Assembly (NCBI GenBank): GCA_947652605.1 | Contig: CANTFG010000215.1 | Location: forward strand, 140,653 to 204,652 | Direction of reading: 5' to 3' | Source of the DNA: Elmis aenea | Taxonomy: Eukaryota > Arthropoda > Insecta > Coleoptera > Elmidae | Length of the DNA: 64,000 nt | Shown here: positions 14,101 to 28,754 of the stretch, piece by piece | Numbering within the stretch: the stretch's first letter is position 1 | Layout of the letters: every line of letters starts with the position of its first letter | Made by a program: the position numbers and the translations under genes | Notes under the pieces: generated by a model | Database searches by the model: none | Told to the model about the DNA's origin: nothing | Seen by the model: only the letters and a program-made list of their open reading frames with translations

Positions 14101-17100
14101 GAAAACGGCTCGTTACATTTTGTTCAAATTTTAGTATGTTATAGAGTTTTATTTTCTTAGTATAATGCCGTTTGTTTCAACTAGTTTGAAATTTAATTTA
14201 CAAAGTTATTCGAAAAATTAAAAATTATCAAAATTTTGAAATTTTTTTTCGAAAACGGCTCGTTACATTTTGTTCAAATTTTAGCATGTTATAGAGTTTA
14301 ATTTTCTAAGTATAATGCCGTTTGTTTCAACTAGTTTGAAATTTAATTTACAAAGTTATTCAAAAAATTAAAAATTTTGAAAATTTTGAATTTTTTTCTC
14401 GAAAACGGCTCATACGATTTGGTTCAAATTTTAGTATGTTATAGAGTTTTATTTTCTTAGTATAATGCCGTTTGTTTCAACTAGTTTGAAATTTAATTTA
14501 CAAAGTTATTCGAAAAATTAAAAATTATCAAAATTTTGAAATTTTTTTTCGAAAACGGCTCGTTACATTTTGTTCAAATTTTAGCATGTTATAGAGTTTA
14601 ATTTTCTTAGTATAATGCCGTTTGTTTCAACTAGTTTGAAATTTAATTTACAAAGTTATTTAAAAAATTAAAAATTATCAAAATTTTGAAATTTTTTTTC
14701 GAAAACGGCTCGTTTCATTTTGTTCAAATTTTAGCATGTTATAGAGTTTAATTTTCTTAGTATAATGCCGTTTGTTTCAACTAGTTTGAAATTTAATTTA
14801 CAAAGTTATTCAAAAAATTAAAAATTTTGAAAATTTTGAAATTTTTTTTCGAAAACGGCTCGTTACATTTTGTTCAAATTTTAGCATGTTATAGAGTTTA
14901 ATTTTCTTAGTATTATGCCGTTTGTTTCAACTAGTTTGAAATTTAATTTACAAAGTTATTCAAAAAAGTAAAAATTTTAAAAATTTTGAATTTTTTTCTC
15001 GAAAACGGCTCATACGATTTTGTTCAAATTTTAGTATGTTATAGAGTTTTATTTTCTTGGTATAATGCCGTTTGTTTCAACTAGTTTGAAATTTAATTTA
15101 CAAAGTTATTCGAAAAATTAAAAATTATCAAAATTTTGAAATTTTTTTTCGAAAACGGCTCGTTACATTTTGTTCAAATTTTAGCATGTTATAGAGTTTA
15201 ATTTTCTTAGTATAATGCCGTTTGTTTCAACTAGTTTGAAATTTAATTTACAAAGTTATTTAAAAAATTAAAAATTTTGAAAATTTTGAAATTTTTTTTC
15301 GAAAACGGCTCGTTACATTTTGTTCAAATTTTAGCATGTTATAGAGTTTAATTTTCTAAGTATAATGCCGTTTGTTTCAACTAGTTTGAAATTTAATTTA
15401 CAAAGTTATTCAAAAAATTAAAAATTTTGAAAATTTTGAATTTTTTTCTCGAAAACGGCTCATACGATTTGGTTCAAATTTTAGTATGTTATAGAGTTTT
15501 ATTTTCTTAGTATAATGCCGTTTGTTTCAACTAGTTTGAAATTTAATTTACAAAGTTATTCGAAAAATTAAAAATTATCAAAATTTTGAAATTTTTTTTC
15601 GAAAACGGCTCGTTACATTTTGTTCAAATTTTAGCATGTTATAGAGTTTAATTTTCTTAGTATAATGCCGTTTGTTTCAACTAGTTTGAAATTTAATTTA
15701 CAAAGTTATTTAAAAAATTAAAAATTATCAAAATTTTGAAATTTTTTTTCGAAAACGGCTCGTTACATTTTGTTCAAATTTTAGCATGTTATAGAGTTTA
15801 ATTTTCTTAGTATAATGCCGTTTGTTTCAACTAGTTTGAAATTTAATTTACAAAGTTATTTAAAAAATTAAAAATTTTGAAAATTTTGAAATTTTTTTTC
15901 GAAAACGGCTCGTTACATTTTGTTCAAATTTTAGCATGTTATAGAGTTTAATTTTCTAAGTATAATGCCGTTTGTTTCAACTAGTTTGAAATTTAATTTA
16001 CAAAGTTATTCAAAAAATTAAAAATTTTGAAAATTTTGAATTTTTTTCTCGAAAACGGCTCATACGATTTGGTTCAAATTTTAGTATGTTATAGAGTTTT
16101 ATTTTCTTAGTATAATGCCGTTTGTTTCAACTAGTTTGAAATTTAATTTACAAAGTTATTCGAAAAATTAAAAATTATCAAAATTTTGAAATTTTTTTTC
16201 GAAAACGGCTCGTTACATTTTGTTCAAATTTTAGCATGTTATAGAGTTTAATTTTCTTAGTATAATGCCGTTTGTTTCAACTAGTTTGAAATTTAATTTA
16301 CAAAGTTATTTAAAAAATTAAAAATTATCAAAATTTTGAAATTTTTTTTCGAAAACGGCTCGTTACATTTTGTTCAAATTTTAGCATGTTATAGAGTTTA
16401 ATTTTCTTAGTATAATGCCGTTTGTTTCAACTAGTTTGAAATTTAATTTACAAAGTTATTCAAAAAATTAAAAATTTTGAAAATTTTGAAATTTTTTTTC
16501 GAAAACGGCTCGTTACATTTGGTTCAAATTTTAGCATGTTATAGAGTTTAATTTTCTTAGTATTATGCCGTTTGTTTCAACTAGTTTGAAATTTAATTTA
16601 CAAAGTTATTCAAAAAAGTAAAAATTTTAAAAATTTTGAATTTTTTTCTCGAAAACGGCTCATACGATTTTGTTCAAATTTTAGTATGTTATAGAGTTTT
16701 ATTTTCTTGGTATAATGCCGTTTGTTTCAACTAGTTTGAAATATAATTTACAAAGTTATTCGAAAAATTAAAAATTATCAAAATTTTGAAATTTTTTTTC
16801 GAAAACGGCTCGTTACATTTTGTTCAAATTTTAGCATGTTATAGAGTTTAATTTTCTTAGTATAATGCCGTTTGTTTCAACTAGTTTGAAATTTAATTTA
16901 CAAAGTTATTTAAAAAATTAAAAATTTTGAAAATTTTGAAATTTTTTTTCGAAAACGGCTCGTTACATTTTGTTCAAATTTTAGCATGTTATAGAGTTTA
17001 ATTTTCTAAGTATAATGCCGTTTGTTTCAACTAGTTTGAAATTTAATTTACAAAGTTATTCAAAAAATTAAAAATTTTGAAAATTTTGAATTTTTTTCTC

Positions 17101-19755
17101 GAAAACGGCTCATACGATTTGGTTCAAATTTTAGTATGTTATAGAGTTTTATTTTCTTAGTATAATGCCGTTTGTTTCAACTAGTTTGAAATTTAATTTA
17201 CAAAGTTATTCGAAAAATTAAAAATTATCAAAATTTTGAAATTTTTTTTCGAAAACGGCTCGTTACATTTTGTTCAAATTTTAGCATGTTATAGAGTTTA
17301 ATTTTCTTAGTATAATGCCGTTTGTTTCAACTAGTTTGAAATTTAATTTACAAAGTTATTTAAAAAATTAAAAATTATCAAAATTTTGAAATTTTTTTTC
17401 GAAAACGGCTCGTTACATTTTGTTCAAATTTTAGCATGTTATAGAGTTTAATTTTCTTAGTATAATGCCGTTTGTTTCAACTAGTTTGAAATTTAATTTA
17501 CAAAGTTATTCAAAAAAGTAAAAATTTTAAAAATTTTGAATTTTTTTCTCGAAAACGGCTCATACGATTTTGTTCAAATTTTAGTATGTTATAGAGTTTT
17601 ATTTTCTTGGTATAATGCCGTTTGTTTCAACTAGTTTGAAATTTAATTTACAAAGTTATTCGAAAAATTAAAAATTATCAAAATTTTGAAATTTTTTTTC
17701 GAAAACGGCTCGTTACATTTTGTTCAAATTTTAGCATGTTATAGAGTTTAATTTTCTTAGTATAATGCCGTTTGTTTCAACTAGTTTGAAATTTAATTTA
17801 CAAAGTTATTTAAAAAATTAAAAATTTTGAAAATTTTGAAATTTTTTTTCGAAAACGGCTCGTTACATTTTGTTCAAATTTTAGCATGTTATAGAGTTTA
17901 ATTTTCTAAGTATAATGCCGTTTGTTTCAACTAGTTTGAAATTTAATTTACAAAGTTATTCAAAAAATTAAAAATTTTGAAAATTTTGAATTTTTTTCTC
18001 GAAAACGGCTCATACGATTTGGTTCAAATTTTAGTATGTTATAGAGTTTTATTTTCTTAGTATAATGCCGTTTGTTTCAACTAGTTTGAAATTTAATTTA
18101 CAAAGTTATTCGAAAAATTAAAAATTATCAAAATTTTGAAATTTTTTTTCGAAAACGGCTCGTTACATTTTGTTCAAATTTTAGCATGTTATAGAGTTTA
18201 ATTTTCTTAGTATAATGCCGTTTGTTTCAACTAGTTTGAAATTTAATTTACAAAGTTATTTAAAAAATTAAAAATTATCAAAATTTTGAAATTTTTTTTC
18301 GAAAACGGCTCGTTACATTTTGTTCAAATTTTAGCATGTTATAGAGTTTAATTTTCTTAGTATAATGCCGTTTGTTTCAACTAGTTTGAAATTTAATTTA
18401 CAAAGTTATTCAAAAAATTAAAAATTTTGAAAATTTTGAAATTTTTTTTCGAAAACGGCTCGTTACATTTTGTTCAAATTTTAGCATGTTATAGAGTTTA
18501 ATTTTCTTAGTATTATGCCGTTTGTTTCAACTAGTTTGAAATTTAATTTACAAAGTTATTCAAAAAAGTAAAAATTTTAAAAATTTTGAATTTTTTTCTC
18601 GAAAACGGCTCATACGATTTTGTTCAAATTTTAGTATGTTATAGAGTTTTATTTTCTTAGTATAATGCCGTTTGTTTCAACTAGTTTGAAATTTAATTTA
18701 CAAAGTTATTCGAAAAATTAAAAATTATCAAAATTTTGAAATTTTTTTTCGAAAACGGCTCGTTACATTTTGTTCAAATTTTAGCATGTTATAGAGTTTA
18801 ATTTTCTTAGTATATTGCCGTTTGTTTCAACTAGTTTGAAATTTAATTTACAAAGTTATTTAAAAAATTAAAAATTTTGAAAATTTTGAAATTTTTTTTC
18901 GAAAACGGCTCGTTACATTTTGTTCAAATTTTAGCATGTTATAGAGTTTAATTTTCTTAGTATTATGCCGTTTGTTTCAACTAGTTTGAAATTTAATTTA
19001 CAAAGTTATTCAAAAAATTAAAAATTTTGAAAATTTTGAATTTTTTTCTCGAAAACGGCTCATACGATTTGGTTCAAATTTTAGTATGTTATAGAGTTTT
19101 ATTTTCTTAGTATAATGCCGTTTGTTTCAACTAGTTTGAAATTTAATTTACAAAGTTATTCGAAAAATTAAAAATTATCAAAATTTTGAAATTTTTTTTC
19201 GAAAACGGCTCGTTACATTTTGTTCAAATTTTAGCATGTTATAGAGTTTAATTTTCTTAGTATTATGCCGTTTGTTTCAACTAGTTTGAAATTTAATTTA
19301 CAAAGTTATTCAAAAAAGTAAAAATTTTAAAAATTTTGAATTTTTTTCTCGAAAACGGCTCATACGATTTTGTTCAAATTTTAGTATGTTATAGAGTTTT
19401 ATTTTCTTAGTATAATGCCGTTTGTTTCAACTAGTTTGAAATTTAATTTACAAAGTTATTCGAAAAATTAAAAATTATCAAAATTTTGAAATTTTTTTTC
19501 GAAAACGGCTCGTTACATTTTGTTCAAATTTTAGCATGTTATAGAGTTTAATTTTCTTAGTATTATGCCGTTTGTTTCAACTAGTTTGAAATTTAATTTA
19601 CAAAGTTATTCAAAAAAGTAAAAATTTTAAAAATTTTGAATTTTTTTCTCGAAAACGGCTCATACGATTTTGTTCAAATTTTAGTATGTTATAGAGTTTT
19701 ATTTTCTTAGTATAATGCCGTTTGTTTCAACTAGTTTGAAATTTAATTTACAAAG
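14091..19755. repeat. Left copy of a 5.7-kb duplication inside the satellite
   Basis: The ordered markers CTAAG at 14310, 15360, 15960, 17010 and 17910, CGTTTCATT at 14711, CTTGG at about 15059, CATTTGGTTC near 16518 and TATATTG at 18811 all recur 8,999-9,000 bp to the right. The copies split at about 19755, where TTTAAAAAATTA on the left faces TTCGAAAAATTA on the right. A private change, ATATAATTT near 16741, is seen only in this copy. Confidence 0.75.
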
Positions 19756-22700
19756 TTATTTAAAAAATTAAAAATTATCAAAATTTTGAAATTTTTTTTC
19801 GAAAACGGCTCGTTACATTTTGTTCAAATTTTAGCATGTTATAGAGTTTAATTTTCTTAGTATAATGCCGTTTGTTTCAACTAGTTTGAAATTTAATTTA
19901 CAAAGTTATTCAAAAAATTAAAAATTTTGAAAATTTTGAAATTTTTTTTCGAAAACGGCTCGTTACATTTTGTTCAAATTTTAGCATGTTATAGAGTTTA
20001 ATTTTCTTAGTATTATTCCGTTTGTTTCAACTAGTTTGAAATTTAATTTACAAAGTTATTCAAAAAAGTAAAAATTTTAAAAATTTTGAATTTTTTTCTC
20101 GAAAACGGCTCGTTACATTTTGTTCAAATTTTAGTATGTTATAGAGTTTTATTTTCTTAGTATAATGCCGTTTGTTTCAACTAGTTTGAAATTTAATTTA
20201 CAAAGTTATTCGAAAAATTAAAAATTATCAAAATTTTGAAATTTTTTTTCGAAAACGGCTCGTTACATTTTGTTCAAATTTTAGCATGTTATAGAGTTTA
20301 ATTTTCTTAGTATAATGCCGTTTGTTTCAACTAGTTTGAAATTTAATTTACAAAGTTATTTAAAAAATTAAAAATTTTGAAAATTTTGAAATTTTTTTTC
20401 GAAAACGGCTCGTTACATTTTGTTCAAATTTTAGCATGTTATAGAGTTTAATTTTCTAAGTATAATGCCGTTTGTTTCAACTAGTTTGAAATTTAATTTA
20501 CAAAGTTATTCAAAAAATTAAAAATTTTGAAAATTTTGAATTTTTTTCTCGAAAACGGCTCATACGATTTGGTTCAAATTTTAGTATGTTATAGAGTTTT
20601 ATTTTCTTAGTATAATGCCGTTTGTTTCAACTAGTTTGAAATTTAATTTACAAAGTTATTCGAAAAATTAAAAATTATCAAAATTTTGAAATTTTTTTTC
20701 GAAAACGGCTCGTTACATTTTGTTCAAATTTTAGCATGTTATAGAGTTTAATTTTCTTAGTATAATGCCGTTTGTTTCAACTAGTTTGAAATTTAATTTA
20801 CAAAGTTATTTAAAAAATTAAAAATTATCAAAATTTTGAAATTTTTTTTCGAAAACGGCTCGTTACATTTTGTTCAAATTTTAGCATGTTATAGAGTTTA
20901 ATTTTCTTAGTATAATGCCGTTTGTTTCAACTAGTTTGAAATTTAATTTACAAAGTTATTCAAAAAATTAAAAATTTTGAAAATTTTGAAATTTTTTTTC
21001 GAAAACGGCTCGTTACATTTTGTTCAAATTTTAGCATGTTATAGAGTTTAATTTTCTTAGTATTATTCCGTTTGTTTCAACTAGTTTGAAATTTAATTTA
21101 CAAAGTTATTCGAAAAATTAAAAATTATCAAAATTTTGAAATTTTTTTTCGAAAACGGCTCGTTACATTTTGTTCAAATTTTAGCATGTTATAGAGTTTA
21201 ATTTTCTTAGTATATTGCCGTTTGTTTCAACTAGTTTGAAATTTAATTTACAAAGTTATTTAAAAAATTAAAAATTTTGAAAATTTTGAAATTTTTTTTC
21301 GAAAACGGCTCGTTACATTTTGTTCAAATTTTAGCATGTTATAGAGTTTAATTTTCTTAGTATAATGCCGTTTGTTTCAACTAGTTTGAAATTTAATTTA
21401 CAAAGTTATTCAAAAAAGTAAAAATTTTAAAAATTTTGAATTTTTTTCTCGAAAACGGCTCGTTACATTTTGTTCAAATTTTAGTATGTTATAGAGTTTT
21501 ATTTTCTTAGTATAATGCCGTTTGTTTCAACTAGTTTGAAATTTAATTTACAAAGTTATTCGAAAAATTAAAAATTATCAAAATTTTGAAATTTTTTTTC
21601 GAAAACGGCTCGTTACATTTTGTTCAAATTTTAGCATGTTATAGAGTTTAATTTTCTAAGTATAATGCCGTTTGTTTCAACTAGTTTGAAATTTAATTTA
21701 CAAAGTTATTCAAAAAATTAAAAATTTTGAAAATTTTGAATTTTTTTCTCGAAAACGGCTCATACGATTTGGTTCAAATTTTAGTATGTTATAGAGTTTT
21801 ATTTTCTTAGTATAATGCCGTTTGTTTCAACTAGTTTGAAATTTAATTTACAAAGTTATTCGAAAAATTAAAAATTATCAAAATTTTGAAATTTTTTTTC
21901 GAAAACGGCTCGTTACATTTTGTTCAAATTTTAGCATGTTATAGAGTTTAATTTTCTTAGTATAATGCCGTTTGTTTCAACTAGTTTGAAATTTAATTTA
22001 CAAAGTTATTTAAAAAATTAAAAATTTTGAAAATTTTGAAATTTTTTTTCGAAAACGGCTCGTTACATTTTGTTCAAATTTTAGCATGTTATAGAGTTTA
22101 ATTTTCTAAGTATAATGCCGTTTGTTTCAACTAGTTTGAAATTTAATTTACAAAGTTATTCAAAAAATTAAAAATTTTGAAAATTTTGAATTTTTTTCTC
22201 GAAAACGGCTCATACGATTTGGTTCAAATTTTAGTATGTTATAGAGTTTTATTTTCTTAGTATAATGCCGTTTGTTTCAACTAGTTTGAAATTTAATTTA
22301 CAAAGTTATTCGAAAAATTAAAAATTATCAAAATTTTGAAATTTTTTTTCGAAAACGGCTCGTTACATTTTGTTCAAATTTTAGCATGTTATAGAGTTTA
22401 ATTTTCTTAGTATAATGCCGTTTGTTTCAACTAGTTTGAAATTTAATTTACAAAGTTATTTAAAAAATTAAAAATTATCAAAATTTTGAAATTTTTTTTC
22501 GAAAACGGCTCGTTACATTTTGTTCAAATTTTAGCATGTTATAGAGTTTAATTTTCTTAGTATAATGCCGTTTGTTTCAACTAGTTTGAAATTTAATTTA
22601 CAAAGTTATTCAAAAAATTAAAAATTTTGAAAATTTTGAAATTTTTTTTCGAAAACGGCTCGTTACATTTTGTTCAAATTTTAGCATGTTATAGAGTTTA

Positions 22701-23090
22701 ATTTTCTTAGTATTATTCCGTTTGTTTCAACTAGTTTGAAATTTAATTTACAAAGTTATTCGAAAAATTAAAAATTATCAAAATTTTGAAATTTTTTTTC
22801 GAAAACGGCTCGTTACATTTTGTTCAAATTTTAGCATGTTATAGAGTTTAATTTTCTTAGTATATTGCCGTTTGTTTCAACTAGTTTGAAATTTAATTTA
22901 CAAAGTTATTTAAAAAATTAAAAATTTTGAAAATTTTGAAATTTTTTTTCGAAAACGGCTCGTTACATTTTGTTCAAATTTTAGCATGTTATAGAGTTTA
23001 ATTTTCTTAGTATAATGCCGTTTGTTTCAACTAGTTTGAAATTTAATTTACAAAGTTATTCAAAAAAGTAAAAATTTTAAAAATTTTGAA

Positions 23091-26000
23091 TTTTTTTCTC
23101 GAAAACGGCTCGTTACATTTTGTTCAAATTTTAGTATGTTATAGAGTTTTATTTTCTTAGTATAATGCCGTTTGTTTCAACTAGTTTGAAATTTAATTTA
23201 CAAAGTTATTCGAAAAATTAAAAATTATCAAAATTTTGAAATTTTTTTTCGAAAACGGCTCGTTACATTTTGTTCAAATTTTAGCATGTTATAGAGTTTA
23301 ATTTTCTAAGTATAATGCCTTTGTTTCAACTAGTTTGAAATTTAATTTACAAAGTTATTCAAAAAATTAAAAATTTTGAAAATTTTGAATTTTTTTCTCG
23401 AAAACGGCTCATACGATTTGGTTCAAATTTTAGTATGTTATAGAGTTTTATTTTCTTAGTATAATGCCGTTTGTTTCAACTAGTTTGAAATTTAATTTAC
23501 AAAGTTATTCGAAAAATTAAAAATTATCAAAATTTTGAAATTTTTTTTCGAAAACGGCTCGTTACATTTTGTTCAAATTTTAGCATGTTATAGAGTTTAA
23601 TTTTCTTAGTATAATGCCGTTTGTTTCAACTAGTTTGAAATTTAATTTACAAAGTTATTTAAAAAATTAAAAATTATCAAAATTTTGAAATTTTTTTTCG
23701 AAAACGGCTCGTTTCATTTTGTTCAAATTTTAGCATGTTATAGAGTTTAATTTTCTTAGTATAATGCCGTTTGTTTCAACTAGTTTGAAATTTAATTTAC
23801 AAAGTTATTCAAAAAATTAAAAATTTTGAAAATTTTGAAATTTTTTTTCGAAAACGGCTCGTTACATTTTGTTCAAATTTTAGCATGTTATAGAGTTTAA
23901 TTTTCTTAGTATTATGCCGTTTGTTTCAACTAGTTTGAAATTTAATTTACAAAGTTATTCAAAAAAGTAAAAATTTTAAAAATTTTGAATTTTTTTCTCG
24001 AAAACGGCTCATACGATTTTGTTCAAATTTTAGTATGTTATAGAGTTTTATTTTCTTGGTATAATGCCGTTTGTTTCAACTAGTTTGAAATTTAATTTAC
24101 AAAGTTATTCGAAAAATTAAAAATTATCAAAATTTTGAAATTTTTTTTCGAAAACGGCTCGTTACATTTTGTTCAAATTTTAGCATGTTATAGAGTTTAA
24201 TTTTCTTAGTATAATGCCGTTTGTTTCAACTAGTTTGAAATTTAATTTACAAAGTTATTTAAAAAATTAAAAATTTTGAAAATTTTGAAATTTTTTTTCG
24301 AAAACGGCTCGTTACATTTTGTTCAAATTTTAGCATGTTATAGAGTTTAATTTTCTAAGTATAATGCCGTTTGTTTCAACTAGTTTGAAATTTAATTTAC
24401 AAAGTTATTCAAAAAATTAAAAATTTTGAAAATTTTGAATTTTTTTCTCGAAAACGGCTCATACGATTTGGTTCAAATTTTAGTATGTTATAGAGTTTTA
24501 TTTTCTTAGTATAATGCCGTTTGTTTCAACTAGTTTGAAATTTAATTTACAAAGTTATTCGAAAAATTAAAAATTATCAAAATTTTGAAATTTTTTTTCG
24601 AAAACGGCTCGTTACATTTTGTTCAAATTTTAGCATGTTATAGAGTTTAATTTTCTTAGTATAATGCCGTTTGTTTCAACTAGTTTGAAATTTAATTTAC
24701 AAAGTTATTTAAAAAATTAAAAATTATCAAAATTTTGAAATTTTTTTTCGAAAACGGCTCGTTACATTTTGTTCAAATTTTAGCATGTTATAGAGTTTAA
24801 TTTTCTTAGTATAATGCCGTTTGTTTCAACTAGTTTGAAATTTAATTTACAAAGTTATTTAAAAAATTAAAAATTTTGAAAATTTTGAAATTTTTTTTCG
24901 AAAACGGCTCGTTACATTTTGTTCAAATTTTAGCATGTTATAGAGTTTAATTTTCTAAGTATAATGCCGTTTGTTTCAACTAGTTTGAAATTTAATTTAC
25001 AAAGTTATTCAAAAAATTAAAAATTTTGAAAATTTTGAATTTTTTTCTCGAAAACGGCTCATACGATTTGGTTCAAATTTTAGTATGTTATAGAGTTTTA
25101 TTTTCTTAGTATAATGCCGTTTGTTTCAACTAGTTTGAAATTTAATTTACAAAGTTATTCGAAAAATTAAAAATTATCAAAATTTTGAAATTTTTTTTCG
25201 AAAACGGCTCGTTACATTTTGTTCAAATTTTAGCATGTTATAGAGTTTAATTTTCTTAGTATAATGCCGTTTGTTTCAACTAGTTTGAAATTTAATTTAC
25301 AAAGTTATTTAAAAAATTAAAAATTATCAAAATTTTGAAATTTTTTTTCGAAAACGGCTCGTTACATTTTGTTCAAATTTTAGCATGTTATAGAGTTTAA
25401 TTTTCTTAGTATAATGCCGTTTGTTTCAACTAGTTTGAAATTTAATTTACAAAGTTATTCAAAAAATTAAAAATTTTGAAAATTTTGAAATTTTTTTTCG
25501 AAAACGGCTCGTTACATTTGGTTCAAATTTTAGCATGTTATAGAGTTTAATTTTCTTAGTATTATGCCGTTTGTTTCAACTAGTTTAAAATTTAATTTAC
25601 AAAGTTATTCAAAAAAGTAAAAATTTTAAAAATTTTGAATTTTTTTCTCGAAAACGGCTCATACGATTTTGTTCAAATTTTAGTATGTTATAGAGTTTTA
25701 TTTTCTTGGTATAATGCCGTTTGTTTCAACTAGTTTGAAATTTAATTTACAAAGTTATTCGAAAAATTAAAAATTATCAAAATTTTGAAATTTTTTTTCG
25801 AAAACGGCTCGTTACATTTTGTTCAAATTTTAGCATGTTATAGAGTTTAATTTTCTTAGTATAATGCCGTTTGTTTCAACTAGTTTGAAATTTAATTTAC
25901 AAAGTTATTTAAAAAATTAAAAATTTTGAAAATTTTGAAATTTTTTTTCGAAAACGGCTCGTTACATTTTGTTCAAATTTTAGCATGTTATAGAGTTTAA

Positions 26001-28754
26001 TTTTCTAAGTATAATGCCGTTTGTTTCAACTAGTTTGAAATTTAATTTACAAAGTTATTCAAAAAATTAAAAATTTTGAAAATTTTGAATTTTTTTCTCG
26101 AAAACGGCTCATACGATTTGGTTCAAATTTTAGTATGTTATAGAGTTTTATTTTCTTAGTATAATGCCGTTTGTTTCAACTAGTTTGAAATTTAATTTAC
26201 AAAGTTATTCGAAAAATTAAAAATTATCAAAATTTTGAAATTTTTTTTCGAAAACGGCTCGTTACATTTTGTTCAAATTTTAGCATGTTATAGAGTTTAA
26301 TTTTCTTAGTATAATGCCGTTTGTTTCAACTAGTTTGAAATTTAATTTACAAAGTTATTTAAAAAATTAAAAATTATCAAAATTTTGAAATTTTTTTTCG
26401 AAAACGGCTCGTTACATTTTGTTCAAATTTTAGCATGTTATAGAGTTTAATTTTCTTAGTATAATGCCGTTTGTTTCAACTAGTTTGAAATTTAATTTAC
26501 AAAGTTATTCAAAAAAGTAAAAATTTTAAAAATTTTGAATTTTTTTCTCGAAAACGGCTCATACGATTTTGTTCAAATTTTAGTATGTTATAGAGTTTTA
26601 TTTTCTTGGTATAATGCCGTTTGTTTCAACTAGTTTGAAATTTAATTTACAAAGTTATTCGAAAAATTAAAAATTATCAAAATTTTGAAATTTTTTTTCG
26701 AAAACGGCTCGTTACATTTTGTTCAAATTTTAGCATGTTATAGAGTTTAATTTTCTTAGTATAATGCCGTTTGTTTCAACTAGTTTGAAATTTAATTTAC
26801 AAAGTTATTTAAAAAATTAAAAATTTTGAAAATTTTGAAATTTTTTTTCGAAAACGGCTCGTTACATTTTGTTCAAATTTTAGCATGTTATAGAGTTTAA
26901 TTTTCTAAGTATAATGCCGTTTGTTTCAACTAGTTTGAAATTTAATTTACAAAGTTATTCAAAAAATTAAAAATTTTGAAAATTTTGAATTTTTTTCTCG
27001 AAAACGGCTCATACGATTTGGTTCAAATTTTAGTATGTTATAGAGTTTTATTTTCTTAGTATAATGCCGTTTGTTTCAACTAGTTTGAAATTTAATTTAC
27101 AAAGTTATTCGAAAAATTAAAAATTATCAAAATTTTGAAATTTTTTTTCGAAAACGGCTCGTTACATTTTGTTCAAATTTTAGCATGTTATAGAGTTTAA
27201 TTTTCTTAGTATAATGCCGTTTGTTTCAACTAGTTTGAAATTTAATTTACAAAGTTATTTAAAAAATTAAAAATTATCAAAATTTTGAAATTTTTTTTCG
27301 AAAACGGCTCGTTACATTTTGTTCAAATTTTAGCATGTTATAGAGTTTAATTTTCTTAGTATAATGCCGTTTGTTTCAACTAGTTTGAAATTTAATTTAC
27401 AAAGTTATTCAAAAAATTAAAAATTTTGAAAATTTTGAAATTTTTTTTCGAAAACGGCTCGTTACATTTTGTTCAAATTTTAGCATGTTATAGAGTTTAA
27501 TTTTCTTAGTATTATGCCGTTTGTTTCAACTAGTTTGAAATTTAATTTACAAAGTTATTCAAAAAAGTAAAAATTTTAAAAATTTTGAATTTTTTTCTCG
27601 AAAACGGCTCATACGATTTTGTTCAAATTTTAGTATGTTATAGAGTTTTATTTTCTTAGTATAATGCCGTTTGTTTCAACTAGTTTGAAATTTAATTTAC
27701 AAAGTTATTCGAAAAATTAAAAATTATCAAAATTTTGAAATTTTTTTTCGAAAACGGCTCGTTACATTTTGTTCAAATTTTAGCATGTTATAGAGTTTAA
27801 TTTTCTTAGTATATTGCCGTTTGTTTCAACTAGTTTGAAATTTAATTTACAAAGTTATTTAAAAAATTAAAAATTTTGAAAATTTTGAAATTTTTTTTCG
27901 AAAACGGCTCGTTACATTTTGTTCAAATTTTAGCATGTTATAGAGTTTAATTTTCTTAGTATTATGCCGTTTGTTTCAACTAGTTTGAAATTTAATTTAC
28001 AAAGTTATTCAAAAAATTAAAAATTTTGAAAATTTTGAATTTTTTTCTCGAAAACGGCTCATACGATTTGGTTCAAATTTTAGTATGTTATAGAGTTTTA
28101 TTTTCTTAGTATAATGCCGTTTGTTTCAACTAGTTTGAAATTTAATTTACAAAGTTATTCGAAAAATTAAAAATTATCAAAATTTTGAAATTTTTTTTCG
28201 AAAACGGCTCGTTACATTTTGTTCAAATTTTAGCATGTTATAGAGTTTAATTTTCTTAGTATTATGCCGTTTGTTTCAACTAGTTTGAAATTTAATTTAC
28301 AAAGTTATTCAAAAAAGTAAAAATTTTAAAAATTTTGAATTTTTTTCTCGAAAACGGCTCATACGATTTTGTTCAAATTTTAGTATGTTATAGAGTTTTA
28401 TTTTCTTAGTATAATGCCGTTTGTTTCAACTAGTTTGAAATTTAATTTACAAAGTTATTCGAAAAATTAAAAATTATCAAAATTTTGAAATTTTTTTTCG
28501 AAAACGGCTCGTTACATTTTGTTCAAATTTTAGCATGTTATAGAGTTTAATTTTCTTAGTATTATGCCGTTTGTTTCAACTAGTTTGAAATTTAATTTAC
28601 AAAGTTATTCAAAAAAGTAAAAATTTTAAAAATTTTGAATTTTTTTCTCGAAAACGGCTCATACGATTTTGTTCAAATTTTAGTATGTTATAGAGTTTTA
28701 TTTTCTTAGTATAATGCCGTTTGTTTCAACTAGTTTGAAATTTAATTTACAAAG
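23091..28754. repeat. Right copy of the 5.7-kb duplication
   Basis: This is the partner of 14091-19755. CTAAG lies at 23310, 24359, 24959, 26009 and 26909. The offset is 9,000 bp before the single-base deletion near 23319 and 8,999 bp after it. That deletion, and AGTTTAAAATTT near 25583, are private to this copy, so both arose after the duplication. Confidence 0.75.
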
